Under the pieces are notes generated by a model that was not told the DNA's origin, did not search any database, and worked only from the letters and a program-made list of their open reading frames with translations. A DNA stretch of 6,727 bases from positions 1-6,727 of the forward strand of contig DMWU01000174.1 of assembly GCA_003483125.1 (NCBI GenBank), in the 5' to 3' direction. This document shows, in pieces, positions 1 through 5,644 of the stretch. Made by a program: the position numbers and the translations under genes. This DNA comes from Erythrobacter sp. GTDB lineage: Bacteria; Pseudomonadota; Alphaproteobacteria; Sphingomonadales; Sphingomonadaceae. Numbering within the stretch: the stretch's first letter is position 1; every line of letters begins with the position of its first letter.

Positions 1-2
1 CA

Positions 3-1082
3 GCCGATACACCTTTCAGGGCCAGCGCCGGCAATATCGAACGCGGGATGATGGTTGCTGCTCGTTTTCAGGAGAAAGGATGGCTTCCCGCACCGACGCT
101 CAATGGACGCGACGATCCCGAACACAAGCAGATGCGGGCCATGTTCAACCAGGCCTTCAAGCCCAGCAAGATCAAGGAGATCGATCCCAAAGTTGAGACT
201 CTCGCTTATGATTTGATCGACGAGTTTATTGACGAAGGGAAATGCGAATGGGTGCGGCAATTCTGCGTGCCGCTGCCACTCTACATCATTGGCGAACAGA
301 TGGGCGCGCGCAAGGAAGACATCTGGCGGATCAAGAGCTGGACCGAGGCTTTCTTTCACCGCATCTCGCTGATGCTGCCCGAAGACCAGCATATGGAAAT
401 GGTCGACCGTGAGATCGAGGCGCAGCATTATTTCCAGCCGATCTTTGATCGCTTGCGGAAAAACCCTGATGACTCGCTGATCAGTACATTGGTCAATACG
501 GTGATCGAAGAATGGGGACGCACGCTCACAGACAATGAGTTGCACGCCGAAATGATGGCTGACACCTTCGTTGGCGGCAGCGAGACAACCACCAATGCCC
601 TCGCCGCAGGGATGAAGCTGCTGATCGAGAACAAGGATGTCTGGCACAAGCTCAAGAACAATCCCGATCGATACATGAAGACCTTTGTTGAGGAAGTCGT
701 CAGGCTGGAAAGCCCGGTGCAGAGCCTGATGCGCTTTGTTGCGGAGGACACGGAGATCGGCGGCGTCAGTGTGCCGGGGGGCGCAATGATCAACGTCCGC
801 TTTGCAGCTGCTAATAGGGACGAGCGCCAATTCGCCTGTCCTGAAACGCTAGATCTCGAACGTGAAACGCCGGGTAGCCATATGGGCTTCGGATCAGGCG
901 TACATCATTGCCTGGGCGCTCCGCTTGCGCGGCGGGAACTTACCTGGGGCTTCACCGCAGTGGTCGACCGGTTCGAGGATATGTGGTTCGCCGAGGGGAA
1001 AAACGGATTTGAATATCATCCGCATTTCCTGCTGCGCAGCCTTAAAGAACTGTACATCGAGTTCGAACCGAAAAAGCGCTGA
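3..1082 (+). CDS. Cytochrome P450, 5' end missing
   Basis: This is a heme-thiolate monooxygenase of the soluble bacterial (class I) type, expected to hydroxylate a hydrophobic substrate in the cytoplasm using electrons from a ferredoxin and its reductase, neither of which is in the window. The frame is open back to the left edge, so the ATG at 48 is probably internal. About 359 codons are visible against roughly 400-430 for the family, so some 50-70 N-terminal residues are missing. Visible hallmarks in order: the C-helix DPEHKQMR (about 114-137), the I-helix oxygen-activation motif GGSETT (573-590), the ExxR motif EVVR (693-704), and the heme loop FGSGVHHCLG with the axial cysteine codon at 909-911. 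The C-terminus looks complete. It runs tail to tail into the KstD-like gene, with 4 bp between the stops. The P450 family is certain; CYP family number and substrate are not. Confidence 0.95.
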   Translation, partial: ADTPFRASAGNIERGMMVAARFQEKGWLPAPTLNGRDDPEHKQMRAMFNQAFKPSKIKEIDPKVETLAYDLIDEFIDEGKCEWVRQFCVPLPLYIIGEQMGARKEDIWRIKSWTEAFFHRISLMLPEDQHMEMVDREIEAQHYFQPIFDRLRKNPDDSLISTLVNTVIEEWGRTLTDNELHAEMMADTFVGGSETTTNALAAGMKLLIENKDVWHKLKNNPDRYMKTFVEEVVRLESPVQSLMRFVAEDTEIGGVSVPGGAMINVRFAAANRDERQFACPETLDLERETPGSHMGFGSGVHHCLGAPLARRELTWGFTAVVDRFEDMWFAEGKNGFEYHPHFLLRSLKELYIEFEPKKR

Positions 1083-1086
1083 TTGC

Positions 1087-2736
1087 CTAGTCGTTGTCGC
1101 GCCGTGCCGCACTACGCCCTGCAATATAGCCAAAGGTAAGCGCAGGCCCGAGAGTACCCCCAGCGCCCGCGTAAATCCCGCCTGTTGGACAAGCAATCGC
1201 ATTGCCCGCACCAAACAAACCGCCAATCGGTTGATCGTCATGCCCCAGGATGAGCGCCCTGCCATCTGTACGTGCGCCGCCATTTGTACCTAGCAGACCC
1301 ATCTTGATTTCAACGGCATAGAATGGCGCGCGTGCTATCGAGCCGAGCGTTACGGCAGTCCCTTTGCGTGATCTGTCGCCATAGAAATGGTCATATGCGC
1401 TGGTTCCGCGTTGGAAATCGGGATCCTCGCCAGCTTCGGCGTGCATGTTGAACCGGTCGACCGTCGCAGTGAGTGCATCGGGCTCCAATCCCAACTTGCT
1501 TGCCAGTTGTTCCAACGTTTCGGCGCGTTTAACCCAATCCGGCACAGGTTGGCCGGGCAGCCGCGGCCCAATAGGATAGCGATCGACGTAGTTTTCATCG
1601 AAGATCAGCCAAGCGGGCAGATTCGGATAATCATAGGTCTGCGGATCGAACGCGTGGAACGCCCCGGCCAGCGCCGAATAATTGGCCGCTTCATTGCAGA
1701 ACCGTTCAGCCTTGCTGTTGACCATGATCGAATGAGGAACGGTACGCTCGATCAGGACGGGCATGGCGCGATCGCTGCCATTTTCCCATGGCGTATCGGG
1801 CACCACCAAAGTTGGCGCCCACCAGGCCTGCGTCATGTTGCCGAGCTTCGCCCCGCCCGCCATTGCGAGCGATAAGCCCTCACCACGCGCGGTGGGCGGG
1901 GGGGCCGGTGCATCCATTGGCCCGCGCAAGAACGTCTGGCGCTTGTCCTTGTCCCATTCAAAGCCGCCAGTGGAGATGATCACCCCTCGCCTTGCGCGCA
2001 ATTCAAACTTATCGCCATTGCGTGCGCCCGAAATACCGACGATGCGCCCGTCTTCGCGGATCAATTCGCGGGTCTCAACACCCAGCATCGGCTCGATCCC
2101 GCGATCAAGGCACGCCTTTAGCAGTCGCGCGACCATGGCTTGCCCAAAACCACGTTCATTGGTGGCCATGCGACGGGCCATTTCTTCGGGCTCGACCACG
2201 CCTGTACCTCCGCCAAGCGACGTTTCGCGCAGCATCATCGGCTTTGGCTCTTCAATCGCAAAAATACGATTGGCCCATTCGTCCAATTCACCCAGCGCGA
2301 AAAGGTCATGATCGAGGGCGCGCCCGCCAGCAGGTTTCGCTCCCTCGCGGTCGAGATAGTAGTCTGGATATCCCTCAAGGAGTGAGACGCTTAACGCACC
2401 GATGCTTTCAAGGAATTCTAGCGCCTCTGGTCCGCGATCGACAAAGGCTTCCAGCGTTTCATCAACCAAGTCGCCGTGATCCAGTGCGCGGAAATAGGCC
2501 AGCGCATCTTCACGGCTGTCAGCCATGCCTGCCCGCTGCATCGCGGGATTATTTGGAACCCAGATCACACCACCCGATATGGCTGAAGTTCCGCCGATCC
2601 GGTCAAAGCGCTCAACCAGCGCGACCTTGGCGCCAGCCTCATGCGCTGCGAGCGCAGCGGCCATACCTGCGGCACCACTTCCCAATATGATTACGTCGAC
2701 TTCGTCCATGGGCACCAATTGATTGCGCCGCGGCAA
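1087..2736 (-). CDS. KstD-like FAD-dependent dehydrogenase (3-ketosteroid-Δ1-dehydrogenase family)
   Basis: This is an FAD flavoprotein of the fumarate reductase/KstD superfamily, expected to take two hydrogens from carbons next to a ring ketone and create a conjugated C=C. From the TTG at 2736 it has 549 residues. Visible features are the FAD Rossmann motif GSGAAG (19-24) with the ribose-binding E42, the GGTSAISGG segment (48-56), the YPDYY patch (123-127), NEAANY ending in Y353, and YAGAGGTLGPALTFG with Y522 and G526. The last two groups match the positions of KstD catalytic Tyr318, Tyr487 and Gly491; Y126 or Y127 may match Tyr119. The start is uncertain. A GGAGGG (2746-2751, complement) lies 9 nt before TTG 2736, touches TTG 2745, and is 36 nt from ATG 2709, which has no Shine-Dalgarno of its own but leaves a normal N-terminus. 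The Δ1-type active site is well supported, but a steroid substrate is inference; related enzymes act on other cyclic ketones. Confidence 0.9.
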   Translation of the reverse strand: MPRRNQLVPMDEVDVIILGSGAAGMAAALAAHEAGAKVALVERFDRIGGTSAISGGVIWVPNNPAMQRAGMADSREDALAYFRALDHGDLVDETLEAFVDRGPEALEFLESIGALSVSLLEGYPDYYLDREGAKPAGGRALDHDLFALGELDEWANRIFAIEEPKPMMLRETSLGGGTGVVEPEEMARRMATNERGFGQAMVARLLKACLDRGIEPMLGVETRELIREDGRIVGISGARNGDKFELRARRGVIISTGGFEWDKDKRQTFLRGPMDAPAPPPTARGEGLSLAMAGGAKLGNMTQAWWAPTLVVPDTPWENGSDRAMPVLIERTVPHSIMVNSKAERFCNEAANYSALAGAFHAFDPQTYDYPNLPAWLIFDENYVDRYPIGPRLPGQPVPDWVKRAETLEQLASKLGLEPDALTATVDRFNMHAEAGEDPDFQRGTSAYDHFYGDRSRKGTAVTLGSIARAPFYAVEIKMGLLGTNGGARTDGRALILGHDDQPIGGLFGAGNAIACPTGGIYAGAGGTLGPALTFGYIAGRSAARRDND

Positions 2737-2745
2737 TTTGCGCAA

Positions 2746-2818
2746 CCCTCCATTTTGGCGAGGTGCAAGCCATGCGATTCCCGGCTAGCAAAACCCTACA
2801 AATCATTCGGAGAGGGAC
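2746..2818. promoter_or_regulatory. Divergent intergenic region between KstD-like gene and SDR
   Basis: This gap separates two genes read outward and should hold a promoter for each. The only clear elements are the two ribosome binding sites: GGAGGG on - at 2746-2751 and GGAGAGGG on + at 2809-2816, just before the SDR ATG at 2819. I see no convincing -35/-10 pair on either strand and no inverted repeat longer than about 4 bp. The promoter role is inferred from gene orientation only. Confidence 0.5.
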
Positions 2819-3595
2819 ATGAAGCTTGAAGGCAAGGTCGCGGCGATCACCGGCGGAACAGCGGGACTGGGTCGCGGAATAGCAGAATCGTTTCTTGAAG
2901 AGGGGGCGAAAGTTGCGCTGTTCGCCCGCAATCCGGACAAGGGGCGGCAGGTGCTGGACGAACTGGGTGCGGGCGACCGCGCCATATTCGTGCCCGGCGA
3001 TGTGATGAAACAATCCGATGTGGAGGGCTTCATCGACCGGACTGTCGACAGCTTCGGCACATTCGACATATTGGTCAATAATGCCGGTGGGGCAGGTGAC
3101 CTTCAGCCGATGGTTGATCTGTCGGATGAAGCCTTTGACGAGGCCATGAAGTGGAACGTCTATTCGACATTCTGGGCAACGCGCCGCGCATTGAAGACGA
3201 TGATCGCGAACAAGAGCGGGCGCGTGATCAATATGTCATCGATGGAGGGTAAGCACGGAAAGCCTGTCTTCACCGCATATACTGCGGCCAAGCACGCCGT
3301 GAACGGAATGACCAAATCGCTCGCACGCGAAGTTGGCGAATTGGGCATTACGGTCAATTCTATCTGCCCCGGCTTGGTCGTGACAGACATCATCAAGAAC
3401 AATGGCCCTGCCACCGCAAAAGCGATGGGTATGGAATTTGACGAGATGATCACAATGTTTGCGCAGGAGGCAGCGATCAAACGACCCAATAGGGTCGAGG
3501 AAATTGCAGCCGTTGCGCTGCTCTTGGCGAGCGAGGCAGGCGCGGGCATCACCGGTGCCACGATCAGTGTCGATGGAGGAACGGCGCAATATTGA
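2819..3595 (+). CDS. Classical short-chain dehydrogenase/reductase (SDR)
   Basis: This 258-residue NAD(P)-dependent oxidoreductase has all classical SDR landmarks and should interconvert an alcohol and a ketone, or reduce a 3-oxoacyl group, in the cytoplasm. Visible are the cofactor motif TGGTAGLG (11-18), the NNAG motif (87-90), and a complete catalytic tetrad N113, S141, Y154, K158 with YTAAK spacing. The CPG turn is at 183-185 and the terminal DGG at about 252-254. After the second β-strand the sequence is FAR, with no acidic residue at the strand end and an arginine next to it, which favours NADP(H) over NAD. The start is set by a strong GGAGAGGG 2 nt before the ATG. It is divergent from the KstD-like gene and followed after 30 bp by a small unrelated gene. 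In this setting a hydroxysteroid-type or other alicyclic alcohol dehydrogenase is plausible, but a FabG-like role cannot be excluded. Confidence 0.93.
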   Translation: MKLEGKVAAITGGTAGLGRGIAESFLEEGAKVALFARNPDKGRQVLDELGAGDRAIFVPGDVMKQSDVEGFIDRTVDSFGTFDILVNNAGGAGDLQPMVDLSDEAFDEAMKWNVYSTFWATRRALKTMIANKSGRVINMSSMEGKHGKPVFTAYTAAKHAVNGMTKSLAREVGELGITVNSICPGLVVTDIIKNNGPATAKAMGMEFDEMITMFAQEAAIKRPNRVEEIAAVALLLASEAGAGITGATISVDGGTAQY

Positions 3596-3619
3596 TCCCA
3601 ATACTTGCAGTGCTAGTTT
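3592..3619 (+). promoter_or_regulatory. Possible promoter placing the transcription start at the ATG of the L7/L12-like gene
   Basis: TTGATC (3592-3597) and TAGTTT (3614-3619) are separated by 16 bp. They match the sigma-70 -35 and -10 consensus at 4/6 and 3/6 positions, including the strongest bases TTGA and TA...T. A start about 7 nt after the -10 would fall on the A of the ATG at 3626. This agrees with the missing Shine-Dalgarno and would give a leaderless mRNA. The -35 overlaps the SDR stop codon. The match is weak, so this is only a candidate. Confidence 0.25.
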
Positions 3620-3625
3620 GCAACT

Positions 3626-3907
3626 ATGTTTGAATCGATTGACTGGTCCTTCATCATATGGACTGTACTGATATTTCTTTCCGGCTATCTGGTCGGGTCG
3701 CGTCGCCGTAGCGAGATATCCGAACCGCTGGACTTTGATCGCAACAGGATATCGCCGGTAGCGCGGGCGAGGATCGAGGATTCCCTGCAAGCAGGACAAA
3801 AGATCGATGCGATACGCACCTTGCGTGCGGATACTGGCCTAGGGCTGAAAGATGCCAAGTCAGTGATCGACAATTGGCACGAGCCTGGTGCTACGGATGG
3901 AGCCTAA
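3626..3907 (+). CDS. Small membrane-anchored protein with L7/L12 C-terminal-like helical hairpin
   Basis: This is a 93-residue protein. Residues about 8-24 form one hydrophobic membrane span, followed by RRR at 26-28, which suggests that the rest lies in the cytoplasm. After a polar linker, residues 57-82 carry the pattern GQKIDAIR ... TGLGLKDAKSVID, which matches the first two helices of the ribosomal protein L7/L12 C-terminal domain (consensus K..AIK.VR..TGLGLKEAK.LV). The remainder of that domain and the L7/L12 N-terminal dimerisation domain are absent, so this is not the ribosomal stalk protein. Such anchored hairpins are known only as domain annotations, and I know of no firm function. 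There is no Shine-Dalgarno before the ATG. Its TAA overlaps the stop codon of the convergent SDR (bases 3904-3907 shared). It is likely a housekeeping or orphan gene rather than part of the catabolic set. Confidence 0.85.
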   Translation: MFESIDWSFIIWTVLIFLSGYLVGSRRRSEISEPLDFDRNRISPVARARIEDSLQAGQKIDAIRTLRADTGLGLKDAKSVIDNWHEPGATDGA

Positions 3908-4716
3908 CCTTCCTGCATTTTTGCCATGGCCGCACCAACGGCAGCCTCGATATCCTTTGCCTGCGGATTGCCCCTCAACGTCAAGCCGCCATTGGGCTGA
4001 ATATTCTGCCCGGTGACAAAAGCGGCATCGCTGCACAACCATAGGCAGGCATTAGCCACGTCGTCCGATGTATTGAGCCGTCCAAGCGGATACTTGGGAA
4101 TGAAGGCATCGACCAAGCCGGGAACCTGGAAACTCTCTGCCGTCATCGGACTCTCTGTAAAAGCGGGCGAGACCGTATTTGCCTTTATCCCATATTGGCC
4201 AAAATCATTCGCAACGCAGCGGATCAGCGCCTCGCTGCCCGTTTTGGTTCCGATATACGCCGCATGATTGTTAATCAGCGCCTTGGTCGTCGCCGATGAT
4301 AGAGAAATCAACGAACCGCCTTGCGGATCCTGCTCCATCATTTGCCTGACAAATGCCTGCAGGAAGTGATGCACACCTTTGAATTGCAGGTCGACGATCT
4401 GGTCGAGTTGCTCTTCGGTCGTCTCCAGTAGGTTGGCGAGCAGCCCCCAGCCCGAAGCATTTATGGCTGCATCCACGCGCCCCATCTTGGCGGCAGCGTC
4501 AGCCGCGAGCGCCTCTACGTCGGAGCGCTTGGTGATGTCGCACAGACAATAATGGCCACCGAGTTCATTTGCGAGTTCGGAAAGCTCTTCTTCCTTACGG
4601 CCGGAAACTAGGACTTCCGCCCCCTCCTTCGCAAACAGGCGAGCAATGGTCTGGCCCATATTGCCCCTGCTCGCTGCGCCCATGATAACGGCCTTCTTCC
4701 CTGCGAGCTGTCCCAT
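3904..4716 (-). CDS. Divergent SDR-family oxidoreductase with altered hallmark motifs
   Basis: This 270-residue protein has an SDR Rossmann fold and presumably binds NAD(P)(H). The ATG at 4716 is chosen because AAAGGAAG (4722-4729, complement) lies 5 nt upstream; an ATG 15 codons earlier has no such support and adds a non-SDR tail. The S141, Y154, K158 catalytic residues are present, with YIGTK spacing. Other landmarks deviate from the classical family: the glycine motif reads GAASRGNMG (13-21), NNAG is replaced by NASG (86-89), the tetrad asparagine position holds Q111 (DLQFKGV), the PG turn is SPA (183-185), and the C-terminal DGG is NGG (242-244). The end has an extra tail of about 25 residues rich in Ala and Met. 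Catalysis by Ser-Tyr-Lys still looks possible, so this is probably a distinct SDR subfamily. The substrate is unknown. It is divergent from the SnoaL-like operon and may share its control region. Confidence 0.9.
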   Translation of the reverse strand: MGQLAGKKAVIMGAASRGNMGQTIARLFAKEGAEVLVSGRKEEELSELANELGGHYCLCDITKRSDVEALAADAAAKMGRVDAAINASGWGLLANLLETTEEQLDQIVDLQFKGVHHFLQAFVRQMMEQDPQGGSLISLSSATTKALINNHAAYIGTKTGSEALIRCVANDFGQYGIKANTVSPAFTESPMTAESFQVPGLVDAFIPKYPLGRLNTSDDVANACLWLCSDAAFVTGQNIQPNGGLTLRGNPQAKDIEAAVGAAMAKMQEG

Positions 4717-4849
4717 CTTTGCTTCCTTTCCCAATTGGATCACTGTGATCAATACATGCAATCAAACGCGCGCGCCCTTCACAAAAATGGTCATTGCCCG
4801 CAGCCGCCGAAATCGGCCAAGTGCAGCCAACAGCCAGAAGGAGGGCCAC
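4717..4849. promoter_or_regulatory. Divergent control region between SDR (-) and SnoaL-like operon (+)
   Basis: These 133 bp must drive both the - strand SDR and the + strand SnoaL/ABM pair. They hold the SDR ribosome binding site (4722-4729), the 13-bp palindrome (4738-4750), a CG-alternating stretch near 4767-4776, and the SnoaL ribosome binding site AAGGAGGG (4838-4845). On the - strand a TTGATT about 40 bp before the SDR leader could be a -35 element, but no good -10 follows. I found no convincing + strand promoter. Confidence 0.6.
4738..4750. promoter_or_regulatory. Operator-like perfect palindrome GATCACTGTGATC
   Basis: GATCAC and GTGATC are exact reverse complements around a single central T. 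Allowing one unpaired G, the symmetry extends outward to ATTG on the left and AAT on the right (4734-4753). It lies 22 bp upstream of the SDR ATG, between its ribosome binding site and the presumed promoter, where a repressor would block transcription. There is no T-run, so a terminator is unlikely. The binding family is unknown; TetR- or GntR-type dimers are possible. Confidence 0.45.
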
Positions 4850-5263
4850 ATGTTTTCGGGACCGATGGAAGACCGGCTTGCCATACGCGAGCTCAATGAC
4901 ACCTATGGCGATGGGGTCGTTCGTAAAGATGCAAAGACATGGGCGAGCGTTTGGGCCGATGATGCGCGTTGGAACCTCATGGGACACGAAGTTGACGGCA
5001 AAGACGCTATTGTTAGCTTCTGGCAGCAAGCCATGGGAGGGTTTGACGCCGTAAGCTTTAGCTGCGTGCCTGCTGCGATCGAAATCGACGGCGATACTGC
5101 AACTTCGCGCGTGCAGACACAGGAAATCATGCGAATGGCCGATGGCACTACAAGGGTCGTCGGCGGTCTCTATGACGACAAATTGAAGAAGATCGATGAC
5201 AAATGGCTGTTCACTAGTCGCGTGTTCAAGATCGTTGCCGAATATAATCCGCAAGGGGAATAA
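4850..5263 (+). CDS. SnoaL-like / NTF2-fold small enzyme
   Basis: This 137-residue protein has the pattern of SnoaL-like (NTF2 superfamily) α+β barrel proteins: an N-terminal helix EDRLAIRELNDTYGDGVVRKD (about 7-27), then WASVWADDARWNLMG (31-45), a GKDAIVSFWQQ helix (50-60), and β-strands ending in KWLFTSRVFKIV (118-129). Family members act as isomerases, dehydratases, cyclases or hydroxylase partners in small-molecule metabolism. Y19 sits where ketosteroid isomerase has Tyr14. By alignment from the shared DDA, the position of its general base Asp38 falls on a hydrophobic residue (L43), so true Δ5-ketosteroid isomerase activity is unlikely. The start is fixed by a near-perfect AAGGAGGG 4 nt before the ATG. 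An in-frame upstream extension to 4646 runs through the divergent SDR and its promoter and is rejected. The ABM gene follows after 2 bp, so the two are almost surely co-transcribed. Confidence 0.88.
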   Translation: MFSGPMEDRLAIRELNDTYGDGVVRKDAKTWASVWADDARWNLMGHEVDGKDAIVSFWQQAMGGFDAVSFSCVPAAIEIDGDTATSRVQTQEIMRMADGTTRVVGGLYDDKLKKIDDKWLFTSRVFKIVAEYNPQGE

Positions 5264-5265
5264 GA

Positions 5266-5607
5266 ATGGCCAAGATAGTCATTTCCGCACAGATCGACCT
5301 CGATCCCGCACAACGCGAAGAGGCTCTTAAAACCGCTCAGAAATGGATCGATGGAGCTTTATCGCAGCCCGGCTGCATTCATTATGATTGGAGCGCGGAC
5401 CTCAATAACCCGGCGCGCGTCAATGTATTTGAGGAATGGGAAAGCGAAGAAGCGTTAGCCAGCCATTTTGCAGGACCGCAATATGCCGGGATGCGCGACC
5501 ATATCGGCCAGTTCGGCCTTACCGGAGCAGAGAGCAAGAAATATCGCGTTGACCGTGAAGGTCCGGTTTATGGAGCAGACGGTCAGGCCACAGAAGCTTT
5601 CGAGTGA
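5266..5607 (+). CDS. ABM-domain (antibiotic biosynthesis monooxygenase-like) protein
   Basis: This 113-residue protein matches the dimeric α+β barrel ABM family. It has an N-terminal strand AKIVISAQIDLDP (2-14), a helix to about 33, then QPGCIHYDWSADLNNP (34-49), the strand VNVFEEWES (52-60), and the helix EEALASHFAGPQYAGM (61-76) with H67 in the usual helix position. Members range from cofactor-independent quinone-forming monooxygenases to heme-degrading enzymes and proteins of unknown role. It has no signal peptide or membrane segment. The ATG comes 2 bp after the SnoaL-like stop, with AAGGGG at 5253-5258 inside that gene serving as ribosome binding site, so translation is probably coupled. 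The C-terminal 20 residues are polar and extend past the barrel. A joint role with the SnoaL-like protein on a cyclic ketone or phenolic intermediate is inference. Confidence 0.87.
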   Translation: MAKIVISAQIDLDPAQREEALKTAQKWIDGALSQPGCIHYDWSADLNNPARVNVFEEWESEEALASHFAGPQYAGMRDHIGQFGLTGAESKKYRVDREGPVYGADGQATEAFE

Positions 5608-5615
5608 TCAACTTT

Positions 5616-5638
5616 ACCGGGCATATCGCTTGCCCGGT
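5616..5638. terminator. Perfect 8-bp hairpin between convergent genes
   Basis: ACCGGGCA (5616-5623) and TGCCCGGT (5631-5638) pair perfectly around a 7-nt loop. The hairpin fills the 37-bp space between the ABM stop (5607) and the MDR stop (5645). Neither strand has a T-run after the stem, so it is not a textbook intrinsic terminator. A bidirectional terminator or 3'-end stabiliser is the likeliest role, given its GC-rich stem and position. Confidence 0.55.
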
Positions 5639-5644
5639 CCGACA

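Noticed and set aside
1898..1904. Seven-base G run inside the KstD-like gene, considered as a phase-variation tract
   Set aside because: It encodes a short proline run in an intact frame, and tracts this short occur by chance in GC-rich genes.
1992..2690. 232-codon + strand open frame opposite the KstD-like gene
   Set aside because: Its product is Arg/Pro/His-rich and irregular, as expected from the antisense of GC-rich coding DNA; the - strand protein is clearly real.
3236..3799. 187-codon - strand open frame opposite the first SDR and the small gene
   Set aside because: It has no family pattern and covers two genes with clear motifs on the other strand.
4767..4776. Alternating CG stretch in the divergent control region
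   Set aside because: It is too short to support a structural or regulatory claim and is common in GC-rich DNA.
4595..5254. Long - strand open frame opposite the SnoaL-like gene
   Set aside because: It crosses the divergent control region and overlaps both well-supported genes; its translation has no recognisable family pattern.
4850..5263. Reading the SnoaL-like protein as a Δ5-3-ketosteroid isomerase
   Set aside because: The tyrosine position is kept, but the general-base aspartate expected shortly after the DDA motif is not there.
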